From Parvibaculum sp040390855 (GTDB lineage: Bacteria > Pseudomonadota > Alphaproteobacteria > Parvibaculales > Parvibaculaceae): a stretch of DNA of 64,000 bases. Shown piece after piece: positions 1 to 7,361 of the stretch (position 1 is its first letter; each line of letters opens with the position of its first letter). Below the pieces are notes generated by a model, which was given only the letters and a program-made list of their open reading frames with translations, had not been told where the DNA came from and made no database searches. The translations under genes and the position numbers were made by a program. Where the stretch lies: contig JAZJXO010000002.1 of the NCBI GenBank assembly GCA_040390855.1, positions 62,001 to 126,000 on the forward strand. Reading direction: 5' to 3'.

Positions 1-49
1 TTGGATATTTAATACCCAGAATTTCACATACTCGACTGTGCAGCGTCAT
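1..49 (-). CDS. Nitronate monooxygenase/FMN oxidoreductase-like protein (5' end only)
   Basis: Only the first 16 codons lie in the window; the gene runs off the left edge. A GGAGG ribosome site at 56-60 lies 6 bases before the ATG. The peptide MTLHSRVCEILGIKYP matches the opening of 2-nitropropane dioxygenase/nitronate monooxygenase-family FMN proteins, which typically begin with an R-V-C/T-E-L-L-G-I-x-Y-P stretch before the first beta strand of the TIM barrel. The family covers nitronate oxidation and some NAD(P)H:quinone or enoyl reductases, so the reaction cannot be fixed. It lies just downstream of the GntR regulator gene on the same strand, so it may belong to the same catabolic region. 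Confidence 0.55.
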   Translation of the reverse strand, partial: MTLHSRVCEILGIKYP

Positions 50-86
50 AGCGAACCTCCCATGGAGCGACTTCATTGGTCGCGTT

Positions 87-102
87 ATTTATGATCATAA
101 AT
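87..102. promoter_or_regulatory. 16-bp perfect palindrome, candidate operator
   Basis: The 16 bases ATTTATGATCATAAAT read the same on both strands. The palindrome lies between the 3' end of the GntR regulator gene (164) and the start of the nitronate monooxygenase-like gene (49), at the right distance for a promoter or operator of the latter. A TGATCA core in an A/T-rich frame fits many dimeric regulators, so the protein that binds it is unknown. Confidence 0.4.
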
Positions 103-163
103 TAGCGACGCCCAAGGGGCGACGCAAGTGCCGCAAAACGACATGGAAATGACGAACACTCGC

Positions 164-967
164 CTAGCGTTTCCGTCGGGGAACCTGCGGTACGCTCAGG
201 TCGTCCGCATCCTGCCAGCGCACGATTTTGGACATGATATCGGGATGACGAGCTTCCAGATACTTGTCGGATCGGCTTATGAACCTGGACATTTCGGTGA
301 AAGCGAGGCCTGGATTGCGATCTTCAATCGCCTTGAGAAGCCGTCCGTATGATTTGATCTGATAGTCGCGCTCACCCTCGGTATAGGTTATGCCGACTTC
401 CGACGCATTCGTGATGTTGTGAAGTGAACCGATCAAGAAGCCAATCAGGGGATTGCCGGACGCCCATGCAAGCACGTCATGGAAACGCCTGTTCTCCTCC
501 GTATAGGTGTCGCAGGATACAGTCAGCGTCTTCAAGGTGGCCAATGACGTATTCAGTTTGCCGATATCTTCATCGGACGCACGCTCTGCCGCCAGCGCTG
601 CCATGGTCGGACCGACAGCTTGCCTCACTTCAATCAGTGAACGGAACGTGGTGCCGAGAAACTGCAGCAGCAATGCCATTGTACTGGCAAAATCTTTCGG
701 TCGGGGCTCCTGAACAATCGGCCCGCCGCCGGGGCCGGGCCGCAGGAAAATGATGCCCTGCAGTTCGAGAAACCTGAGCGCTTCCCGCAAGGTCGCGCGG
801 GCCACCCCATACCGTACGAGCATCTCCTGTTCTGGCAGCAAGCGATCTCCGACTTCGGCACCTTGCCGCTCGATGTCCTCGACAATCTGCCTCGCAACAG
901 TGAGGGCACGCTTGCCGGACCCTTTGGGAAATCGGCTGACTGGTGTAACGGACGTGATCGCTTTCAT
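164..967 (-). CDS. FadR-subfamily GntR transcriptional regulator
   Basis: About 267 residues. The N-terminal third has the winged-helix GntR pattern (an R-L-L-P-E-Q-E-M-L-V-R-Y-G-V-A-R-A-T-L-R segment for the recognition region) followed by an R-E-A-L-R-F-L-E-L-Q-G-I stretch; the C-terminal part is all-helical with spaced histidines (R-R-F-H-D, S-L-H-N) expected of an FCD ligand-binding domain that often holds a metal ion and a small carboxylate or acyl-CoA. The start was set at the internal ATG (967) because the in-frame codon upstream at 982 is TTG. It is divergent from the hydrolase/crotonase pair, and an inverted repeat at 1001-1024 lies between them. Probably a local repressor of part of the catabolic region; ligand unknown. 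Confidence 0.85.
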   Translation of the reverse strand: MKAITSVTPVSRFPKGSGKRALTVARQIVEDIERQGAEVGDRLLPEQEMLVRYGVARATLREALRFLELQGIIFLRPGPGGGPIVQEPRPKDFASTMALLLQFLGTTFRSLIEVRQAVGPTMAALAAERASDEDIGKLNTSLATLKTLTVSCDTYTEENRRFHDVLAWASGNPLIGFLIGSLHNITNASEVGITYTEGERDYQIKSYGRLLKAIEDRNPGLAFTEMSRFISRSDKYLEARHPDIMSKIVRWQDADDLSVPQVPRRKR

Positions 968-1000
968 TTCAGATACCTGCAATCTTCATTTTTAAGACCA

Positions 1001-1024
1001 ACCGTTCCTTGATAAGGGAACGGT
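1001..1024. promoter_or_regulatory. Inverted repeat in the GntR/hydrolase divergent spacer
   Basis: Perfect 8-bp arms, ACCGTTCC at 1001-1008 and GGAACGGT at 1017-1024, flank an 8-base centre (TTGATAAG). The repeat is about 34 bases upstream of the regulator's likely start and upstream of a candidate promoter for the hydrolase. No T-run follows, so it looks more like an operator than a terminator. Binding by the neighbouring GntR protein is inference. Confidence 0.45.
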
Positions 1025-1058
1025 CGGAAGAACCCGACGACAACACCATCGTCCGTGT

Positions 1059-1086
1059 TTGCAACATCCCACCCATTCATTATAAT
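1059..1086 (+). promoter_or_regulatory. Candidate promoter for the hydrolase/crotonase pair
   Basis: TTGCAA (1059-1064) is followed after 16 bases by a perfect TATAAT (1081-1086), 48 bases before the hydrolase ATG. The surrounding ATTATAATGGATT resembles the ATTATAATGATTT of the promoter-like site before the second CYP153 gene (13582-13587). Confidence 0.4.
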
Positions 1087-1134
1087 GGATTCCGGCCCTT
1101 AGTACACATACGAAAACATTGGAAAAAGCGTTTG

Positions 1135-2010
1135 ATGTCAACAAACCAAACCTCGTTCACCGTTTCCCAAAATCTCAAAATTGCGGCTGATACATTCGGT
1201 CCCAACCATGGGCGTCCGGTTATGCTTGCCCATGGCGGCGGGCAGACACGCCATGCTTGGCAAGCCTGCGGTAAAAGTCTGGGGGAAAACGGATATCACG
1301 CCCTCGCTGTCGATTTGCGCGGGCACGGCGAAAGCGACTGGTCTGCGGACGGTGACTACAGAATGGAGCGTTTCGCGGAGGATCTCCTCGACATCGCGGA
1401 CAGCTTCTCCGTACCTCCGGTCCTGGTTGGTGCCTCTCTGGGCGGCATCGCGGGCATGATCGCGCAGGGAGAATACGCAAAGGCCGGACGGCGCGGGTTT
1501 GCGGCACTGGTTCTCGTCGACATCACCCCTCAGATGAACATGGAGGGGGTTCAAAAAATCCTCGGATTCATGGCCTCTAATCTGGAAGAAGGCTTCGCCT
1601 CGCTTGAGGAAGCAGCCGATACAATCTCGCGCTACATGCCGGGTCGGCCTCGCCCCAAAAACCTGAGCGGACTGGCAAAAAACCTTCGCCTCAGGGATAA
1701 CGGCCGATACTACTGGCATTGGGATCCACGTTTCATCACCGGCCCGCACAAGCCGCAAGGCAGCCGCGAACCTGAACGCCTCCAAATGGCAGCATGTTCC
1801 CTGAAAATACCGACGCTCCTTGTCAGGGGCCGCGACAGCGACCTCGTGACGGTCGAAGCGGCGCGGCAATTTGCAGAGACTGTTCCTCATTCCGAGTTTA
1901 TCGATGTCGCAAATGCGGGCCATATGGTAGCTGGCGACAAGAACGACATATTTACAAACGCCGTTCTGAATTTTCTGACGCGAATGGCGCCTGCCGCAAG
2001 TGTATCGTAG
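1135..2010 (+). CDS. Alpha/beta-hydrolase fold protein
   Basis: About 291 residues from the ATG at 1135; the reading frame stays open to 1009, but the family begins near residue 15 of the shorter form. The oxyanion-loop motif H-G-G-G, the nucleophile elbow G-A-S-L-G-G (Ser nucleophile) and a late G-H-M histidine are all visible, with an acid plausible in the R-G-R-D-S-D-L-V segment. Members hydrolyse esters, lactones, CoA thioesters or C-C bonds; the substrate cannot be read from sequence. The crotonase gene follows 95 bases downstream on the same strand. In a pathway that opens rings it may hydrolyse an ester, lactone or thioester intermediate, but this is inference. Confidence 0.8.
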   Translation: MSTNQTSFTVSQNLKIAADTFGPNHGRPVMLAHGGGQTRHAWQACGKSLGENGYHALAVDLRGHGESDWSADGDYRMERFAEDLLDIADSFSVPPVLVGASLGGIAGMIAQGEYAKAGRRGFAALVLVDITPQMNMEGVQKILGFMASNLEEGFASLEEAADTISRYMPGRPRPKNLSGLAKNLRLRDNGRYYWHWDPRFITGPHKPQGSREPERLQMAACSLKIPTLLVRGRDSDLVTVEAARQFAETVPHSEFIDVANAGHMVAGDKNDIFTNAVLNFLTRMAPAASVS

Positions 2011-2105
2011 CTTTAGCCTGGGTGGATTTCATTCACGCGCGCACATCTTCGACAGATGAAAACAAGCCAAACAAATAAGATCGAGAAGAGGAAGGGAGAA
2101 AACCG

Positions 2106-2846
2106 ATGTCTGATCTGGTTCTTCGCAAGGACAGCGGGCGTGTTTGTACGCTGACGCTCAACCGTCCGGAAACTTTGAACGCGCTCAATGTCCCGCTGTT
2201 CGAAGAATTACGCGGGCATGTAGATACGCTCCGTGGACAGGTTCACGAGGTGGCATGTGTCATCATCACGGGCGCTGGCAAGGCTTTTTCCGCTGGTCAC
2301 GACCTGAAGGACATCCAGAAAGGCGAACGCCAGCCAGAACCGCATTTCCAGGCGAAGATCATTCAAGCGCTGGCCGAACTGCCTCAACCGGTCGTCGCCA
2401 GCATCCGTGGGCATTGCTATACCGGCGGCTTAGAGCTTGCGCTTGCGGCAGACATCCTCATCGCGGCGCGTTCCGCCAAGTTTGGCGACACGCATAGCAA
2501 GTGGGGACTGAGCCCGCTCTGGGGCATGACGCAAAGATTGCCGCGTCGCGTCGGGCTGTCGAAAGCCAAGCAGATGATGTTTACCTCCGATATTTTCGCG
2601 GCGGAGGTGGCCGAGCGCATGGGGCTGGTCGACATTTGTGTCGACGATGCCGAACTGGAACAGGCCACCAACGACCTTGCTCAGCGTATCGCTGCCAATT
2701 CGACCTACAGCAATCAGGTCAACAAAGGTCTGTTGGGCGCGACCGACGGCATGACCATGCAAGCGGGGCTGGCCTACGAACTGGCGCATAGCCCCGGTGC
2801 CTGTTTTGATGCCCGCGAACGCGTCGCCTCATTCGGGAAAAAATAA
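2106..2846 (+). CDS. Enoyl-CoA hydratase/isomerase (crotonase) family protein
   Basis: 246 residues with a purine-rich ribosome site (GGAAGGGAG) before the ATG. The N-terminal L-N-R-P-E-T-L-N-A-L motif, the A-G-H-D-L oxyanion/CoA loop and G-G-L-E-L are typical of crotonases. The first catalytic glutamate is present (G-G-L-E-L). In my alignment the second one, normally in a Q-P-E motif, is replaced (F-G-D-T-H-S-K-W-G-L), leaving His at that place. That makes simple syn-hydration less certain; isomerase, thioesterase or C-C hydrolase activity is possible. It shares a transcription unit with the hydrolase and is followed by a strong hairpin. Confidence 0.85.
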   Translation: MSDLVLRKDSGRVCTLTLNRPETLNALNVPLFEELRGHVDTLRGQVHEVACVIITGAGKAFSAGHDLKDIQKGERQPEPHFQAKIIQALAELPQPVVASIRGHCYTGGLELALAADILIAARSAKFGDTHSKWGLSPLWGMTQRLPRRVGLSKAKQMMFTSDIFAAEVAERMGLVDICVDDAELEQATNDLAQRIAANSTYSNQVNKGLLGATDGMTMQAGLAYELAHSPGACFDARERVASFGKK

Positions 2847-2873
2847 CGGCAGGCCACTTGCTCCGCCGTCTTC

Positions 2874-2910
2874 AAAAATATGTGGCGGGTGGAAGTTCTC
2901 CACCCGCCAC
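2874..2910 (-). terminator. Strong hairpin terminator between convergent genes
   Basis: A 12-bp stem (2882-2893 with 2899-2910, core GTGGCGGGTGG) with a 5-base loop lies between the crotonase stop (2846) and the P450 stop (2919). Read on the minus strand it is followed by ATATTTTTG, so it best terminates the seven-gene catabolic operon; on the plus strand the tail is only CTTT. Confidence 0.8.
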
Positions 2911-2918
2911 CTTTGAGT

Positions 2919-4184
2919 TCAACCCGGAATTCTTACCGGCAATGTCTCATAGCCCTTGATGAAGTTGGAAAAAACCCGCTTTGGTTCACCGAGCACTTCG
3001 ATCGGCTTGTCAGGCCAGCGCTTCAGTATTTCTTCCCAGACGATGCGAAGTTGCATTTCCGCCAAGCGGTTGCCGACGCAGCGATGAATGCCGAAGCCGA
3101 AGGAGAGATGCTGACGCGGTCTCGCACGATCAATGATGAAACGGTTGGGCTCGTCGATCGCCTCCTCGTCCCGGTTGCCCGAGACGTACCACATGACAAC
3201 CCTGTCGCCCTTCTTGATCTGCCTGCCGGCCAACTCCGTATCCTGGAGCGCGGTACGGCGCATATGGGTGAGCGGCGTCTGCCAGCGGATGATTTCCGGT
3301 ATCATAGTTTCAACAAGCGCCGGATTTTCGCGCAGTTTCCTGTACTGATCCGGATTTTCACTCAGCGCGAGCAAGCCGCCGGTAAGCGAATTGCGGGTCG
3401 TGTCGTTACCGCCGACGATCAGCAGAAGGACATTTCCCAAATACTCCATCGGACTCATGTTCTTGGTGGACTCACCCTGAGCCAACATCGTGATCAGATC
3501 GCCGCCCGGCTCGTTTGCGTTGACGCGCTGATTCCACAAGTCGGTAAAATAGGTGGCGCATTCGAAAAGCTCTGCTTCGCGGGCGGCCTCGCCTTCCGGT
3601 GTCTGGAAAGCTTCCTCCGAGGTTGCGACATCGGACCAACGGGTGAGTTTGCGGCGCTCCTCCCAGGGAAAATCGAACAGGGTGGCAAGCATCTGCGTCG
3701 TCAACTCAATCGAAACGCGGTCGACCCAGTTGAACGTCTCGTTGACCGGAAGCGAATCGAGAATCTTGCCGGCACGCTCGCGGATCGTGCCTTCGAGTTT
3801 GGCCAGATTGGCCGGAGCGACGATAGGGCTCACCACCTTGCGCTGCGCGTCATGCTTCGGCGGGTCCATTGCGATGAACATCGGAAGCTTCAGACCTGCA
3901 TTATTATCGCGAATCGTGATGCCGCCCTGTTCGACGTCGGACGAATAGATGGCATGGTTGGTCTCGACATGCATGATGTCCTTGTACTTCGTCACGGACC
4001 AGAAAGGTCCATAGGCGCTTTCCGCACAATAATGCACAGGATCCTCGCGACGCAGCCGTTCGAAATACCCCCACATCTGATTGGACCTGAAGAGTTCCGG
4101 ATCGCTGACATTGATTTTGTCGAGCGGAATGGCATATGGATCGTTCAGAGGACTGACGCTCTCTGCTACATTGACGCTGCTCAT
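2919..4184 (-). CDS. CYP153-type cytochrome P450 (terminal alkane/alkyl hydroxylase), copy 1
   Basis: 421 residues. The I-helix motif G-G-N-D-T-T-R-N-S, the ExxR (E-I-I-R) and the heme-ligand loop F-G-F-G-I-H-R-C-V-G-N-R-L are intact. Stretches such as W-S-V-T-K-Y-x-D-I-M, L-P-M-F-I-A-M-D-P-P-K-H-D and V-V-M-W-Y-V-S-G-N-R-D are what I recall from CYP153A enzymes, which hydroxylate terminal methyl groups of alkanes and alicyclic compounds such as limonene. It is a soluble three-component P450 needing a ferredoxin and reductase, neither of which is encoded nearby. It is the last gene of the BadH/BadI-like operon, 45 bases after the flavin oxidoreductase, with its own GAGGA ribosome site. A close paralogue is at 13671-14936. 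Confidence 0.9.
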   Translation of the reverse strand: MSSVNVAESVSPLNDPYAIPLDKINVSDPELFRSNQMWGYFERLRREDPVHYCAESAYGPFWSVTKYKDIMHVETNHAIYSSDVEQGGITIRDNNAGLKLPMFIAMDPPKHDAQRKVVSPIVAPANLAKLEGTIRERAGKILDSLPVNETFNWVDRVSIELTTQMLATLFDFPWEERRKLTRWSDVATSEEAFQTPEGEAAREAELFECATYFTDLWNQRVNANEPGGDLITMLAQGESTKNMSPMEYLGNVLLLIVGGNDTTRNSLTGGLLALSENPDQYRKLRENPALVETMIPEIIRWQTPLTHMRRTALQDTELAGRQIKKGDRVVMWYVSGNRDEEAIDEPNRFIIDRARPRQHLSFGFGIHRCVGNRLAEMQLRIVWEEILKRWPDKPIEVLGEPKRVFSNFIKGYETLPVRIPG

Positions 4185-4229
4185 GATTTTATCCTCGTTG
4201 TTGACGAATGTTCATCGGCGCGAGCACTC

Positions 4230-5345
4230 CTAGTCGGCAGCGATTGTCACACTTGCGCGTGTGCCACCGACACTTCCATTGACTTCCTGACGCTTCAGAC
4301 GCGGTAAAATTTTTTCCGCGAAAAGATTCATGTTATTTGTGGAAAGTTCCTGCGGCATGCCGCCATAGCTGAAAATGGAAATCAGCCCCGCCGCATCGAC
4401 GCGCTTCTGGTTTTCCATGATCTGCTCATAGACCTGATCCGGCGTACCCCAGACCTGAAGCTTCGCCAGAAAATCGACAAACTCGTCGGCTCCGTGCTTT
4501 TCGATATTCTTGGCGAGCGCTCCGTAATACTCATAACCCTTGACGTCCGCGAGCCCCTTGTTGTGGAACTCATAATGGTTCAGAGCCGAACGGCTGTATC
4601 CCCTTATATATTTTTCGTACATCTCCTGAGCGACCGATGCATCTTCATGACAGGCGATGAAGCTGGCGATAATCGGCTTGGGCGCCTCGGTACCGTTTAT
4701 CTCCCTGTAGATTTCCCGGTAGTTGTTGAGTTCGGCGACCGTCGTTTCCCAGGGCTTCTGAGCGATGATCAGAATGCCAATGCCGAGACGTGCCATGATG
4801 CGCGCCGACTCGGGCGAAACCGCCGCCGCATAGGTCCGGCCACGGAAACTCTGGAACGGGAACGGCCTGATGGCCGTTCGCGGCTGTTTGTAAAATTTCC
4901 CGTCCGACTCGATATAGCCCGTTTCGAAGGCGTTTAAAATTGCCTCTGCGTATTCGACGAAGCGCTCGCGGGACTCACCCATGTTGATGCGAAAGCCTTC
5001 GAATTCGATCCGGCCAAGGCCGCGACCAACGCCCAGAATGGCGCGGCCTTTCGAAACATGATCGAGCACCAGCACTTCTTCCGCGAGCCGGATGGGATCG
5101 TGCCAAGGCAGCACCATCACCATTGAGCCAAGCCCGACCCTCTTGGTGCGGCCAGCCATATAGGTAAGGAACTGCGCCACATTCGGGCACATGGTGTATT
5201 CGTCAAAATGGTGCTCGGCCGCCCATATGGAATCGAAGCCGAGCGGCTCGGCCATGTCAGCCATCGCGATTTCATGGGCGTAGACCTCCTGGTCGGTATA
5301 ACCACCAGCGAGGTTCTGAAAAAACGTACTCATGCCGACATGCAT
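4230..5345 (-). CDS. Luciferase-like (LLM class) flavin-dependent monooxygenase
   Basis: 371 residues with the F420/FMN luciferase-like TIM-barrel pattern: an early W-A-A-E-H-H-F-D-E motif, G-S-M-V-M-V-L-P-W-H-D-P-I-R-L-A-E, then L-D-H-V-S-K-G-R and G-V-G-R-G. The start at 5345 is supported by AAGGAG six bases upstream. Relatives oxidise alkanes, ketones (Baeyer-Villiger) or sulfonates with reduced FMN supplied by a separate reductase; none is encoded here. It lies between a Rieske oxygenase gene and a CYP153 gene, 27 and 45 bases apart, so it probably acts on the same substrate chain. The exact reaction is unknown. Confidence 0.8.
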   Translation of the reverse strand: MHVGMSTFFQNLAGGYTDQEVYAHEIAMADMAEPLGFDSIWAAEHHFDEYTMCPNVAQFLTYMAGRTKRVGLGSMVMVLPWHDPIRLAEEVLVLDHVSKGRAILGVGRGLGRIEFEGFRINMGESRERFVEYAEAILNAFETGYIESDGKFYKQPRTAIRPFPFQSFRGRTYAAAVSPESARIMARLGIGILIIAQKPWETTVAELNNYREIYREINGTEAPKPIIASFIACHEDASVAQEMYEKYIRGYSRSALNHYEFHNKGLADVKGYEYYGALAKNIEKHGADEFVDFLAKLQVWGTPDQVYEQIMENQKRVDAAGLISIFSYGGMPQELSTNNMNLFAEKILPRLKRQEVNGSVGGTRASVTIAAD

Positions 5346-5372
5346 GGGAAGCTCCTTATGTTCAATTCCGCT

Positions 5373-6524
5373 TCACGCGGCATCCATCCCCAGTGTCTTT
5401 TTGATTGACCGGTGGAAATATGCGAGAGCCGGCTCGTTGGCGCCGAACGTTACGAAATCTTGGGCACCAGAGTGAAAATCACGCTGGATATTTTCCGCCA
5501 GCGGAAAATCTTCCTGCTGCACCGTCGACATCAGCAAGTCCATGTTCTTGGTCCAGTATTTCCTGGCCTTGTCGGTCACGGCGGGTTCGGGCGTATAGAG
5601 AGAGACGTGCATTTTTGATTCATCCACACTATCGCCCGGATAAACCCGCCACGTCTCCAGATGATCACCCTGCATGATGAAAACCGTATTCGGAAAGAGC
5701 ACGTAGACAAGCGCGGAGTGACGGACCAGATCCCATTCGTTTTCCGGCCTCTGACGCAACGCGTCGATCGTCTTGCGGGCACCTATCATGCGCAAATTTC
5801 GCGCCATACCGTCGAATGTGCCGAGGTTAGAGTGCAGAATCGGCGCGATTGTATTCTTGTGCAGCGTGCTCAGATGATAGGTTTCGAGAAACGTGTCGAT
5901 CACGAGCTTCCAGTTGAGGCGGGCGCGGAGCACGCGAGTCTCGTAGTGACTGTAACTGGCAAGGCCGAACGCGGAGAGATCGTCCGCCATCCCCGCAAGG
6001 TGGCCATCAATGTCAATCGACCCGCCGGGCGTCGGCATGACCCAGATCATGCCGTATTTTTCCACCACCGGCAGAGGCCGCAAGCCGTTGTTTGTCTTGT
6101 CGACGCTCTCGAAGCCCTGCTCGAACGGTATAGACCTCAGACTGCCGTTCCGGTCGTAGGTCCATGCGTGATAGGGACAGGTGAAGGCGGCCTTGCCGCT
6201 GCCGCAGCCCGACGCAACGCGCGCGCCACGGTGGCGGCAGACATTGATAAAGGCATTGACCTGACCGGTTTCGTTGCGCACCGCCAAAATCGGAACGCCC
6301 GAAAAATCGTCGGTTACATAGTCGCCGGTATTGGGCAATTCGCAGCTCAATCCGATCAGGAGCGGCTCATGCCGGAACAGCATCTCCCGTTCTCGTCCAG
6401 CCTGATCTGGGCTGGTGTAGTCACTGACATGATGACGATAAACGGCCTCTCCCATCGCGGTTTCACCCGCGTCGAGATAGCCGAAAATTTTTTGCAACTG
6501 CTCGACCTGAGCTTCGTGTTTCAT
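5373..6524 (-). CDS. Rieske non-heme iron oxygenase, alpha subunit type
   Basis: 383 residues. The Rieske 2Fe-2S motif C-R-H-R-G-A ... C-P-Y-H-A-W is near residues 95-118. The catalytic domain has D-T-F-L-E-T-Y-H-L-S-T-L-H, with the bridging acid and two iron-binding histidines. Enzymes of this length without a beta subunit nearby are often alpha-only oxygenases that hydroxylate or demethylate ring or carboxylate substrates. There is no beta-subunit gene beside it; the only one in the window (16510) belongs to a different alpha subunit. A reductase is also missing. Its operon position between the hydratase and flavoenzyme genes suggests a role in modifying the alicyclic substrate before or during ring cleavage. 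Confidence 0.85.
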   Translation of the reverse strand: MKHEAQVEQLQKIFGYLDAGETAMGEAVYRHHVSDYTSPDQAGREREMLFRHEPLLIGLSCELPNTGDYVTDDFSGVPILAVRNETGQVNAFINVCRHRGARVASGCGSGKAAFTCPYHAWTYDRNGSLRSIPFEQGFESVDKTNNGLRPLPVVEKYGMIWVMPTPGGSIDIDGHLAGMADDLSAFGLASYSHYETRVLRARLNWKLVIDTFLETYHLSTLHKNTIAPILHSNLGTFDGMARNLRMIGARKTIDALRQRPENEWDLVRHSALVYVLFPNTVFIMQGDHLETWRVYPGDSVDESKMHVSLYTPEPAVTDKARKYWTKNMDLLMSTVQQEDFPLAENIQRDFHSGAQDFVTFGANEPALAYFHRSIKKTLGMDAA

Positions 6525-6562
6525 AATCGTACTTCTCCCGAAGAGGTCCTCTTAATTATCCG

Positions 6563-7351
6563 TCAGCGGAATAATGGTTCCCGGCGCTCCCGAAATGCCG
6601 CCAGGCCTTCAGAAACATTTTCGCTCATCAGCGCGTCAACAACTGCGCTCCGTTCCATATCCAAACCTTCCTGTAGCGATCCGTCGAGGCCGTTCCTGCA
6701 AAGCTGCTTCATGGCAGCAAGGCCGCCCGGATTCTTTTTGGCGAGATCGGCACAATAGGCTTCCGCCTCACTGACAAGCGCGCTGTCGTCAACGACATGA
6801 TTCACAAGTCCCCAGGCCAGCGCTTCGTCCACCTTGAGCCAGCGACCGCTGAACATCAGGTCAAGGGCACGCCGCGAACCGACGATGCGCGCCAGACGCT
6901 GTGTACCGCCCCAACCCGGCACGAGCCCGTAGCGGGCATGTTGGCATCCCATCTGCGCCGACTGCCCTGCAAAAACCACGTCACATGCCATCATCAATTC
7001 CAGCCCACCCGCAAGACACAGACCGTTCACCGCAGCAACAATCGGCAGAGGCGAGACCTCAAGACGGCGCAAAACGCGATGACCACCTGTGATAAACGCT
7101 TCTAACCGACCCCGTTCCCTGCGAGCGTCGAGAACCTCGTCAAGATCAGCGCCGGTGCAGAAATGCTTGCCACGCGCGACCAACAGAATAGCGCGCACCT
7201 GACTGTCGCTCTCGAACTTTGCGAGAGCCTCGTCGAGACCAGCCATAACAACCGATGAGAGGCAATTAAACTTGTCAGGCCTGTTGAGCGTCACAACGCC
7301 GACGCCGCCTCGCATCTCGGTCTGGACCGGGGCTTCTGCGACGCTCGTCAT
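6563..7351 (-). CDS. Enoyl-CoA hydratase family protein, cyclohexenecarboxyl-CoA hydratase (BadK)-like role
   Basis: About 262 residues from the ATG at 7351, which has a GAGGGAG ribosome site and sits 10 bases after the acyl-CoA dehydrogenase stop; the frame is open to 7384 but that would overlap the upstream gene. Crotonase hallmarks are L-N-R-P-D-K-F-N, F-C-T-G-A-D-L-D and G-G-L-E-L. As in the crotonase at 2106, the usual second glutamate is absent (M-G-C-Q-H-A-R-Y-G-L), so the catalytic chemistry may differ from standard hydration. In the R. palustris bad/ali pathway BadK hydrates cyclohex-1-ene-carboxyl-CoA; the assignment here is from operon order more than from residue identity. Confidence 0.8.
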   Translation of the reverse strand: MTSVAEAPVQTEMRGGVGVVTLNRPDKFNCLSSVVMAGLDEALAKFESDSQVRAILLVARGKHFCTGADLDEVLDARRERGRLEAFITGGHRVLRRLEVSPLPIVAAVNGLCLAGGLELMMACDVVFAGQSAQMGCQHARYGLVPGWGGTQRLARIVGSRRALDLMFSGRWLKVDEALAWGLVNHVVDDSALVSEAEAYCADLAKKNPGGLAAMKQLCRNGLDGSLQEGLDMERSAVVDALMSENVSEGLAAFRERREPLFR

Positions 7352-7361
7352 ATCGGCTCCC

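Noticed and set aside
2880..4307. 475-codon plus-strand open frame opposite the first P450
   Set aside because: It mirrors the P450 gene, has no recognisable domain and spans the terminator; such frames arise from G+C-rich codon use.
5661..6758. 365-codon plus-strand open frame opposite the Rieske gene
   Set aside because: Shadow of the Rieske and hydratase genes with no family features or ribosome site.
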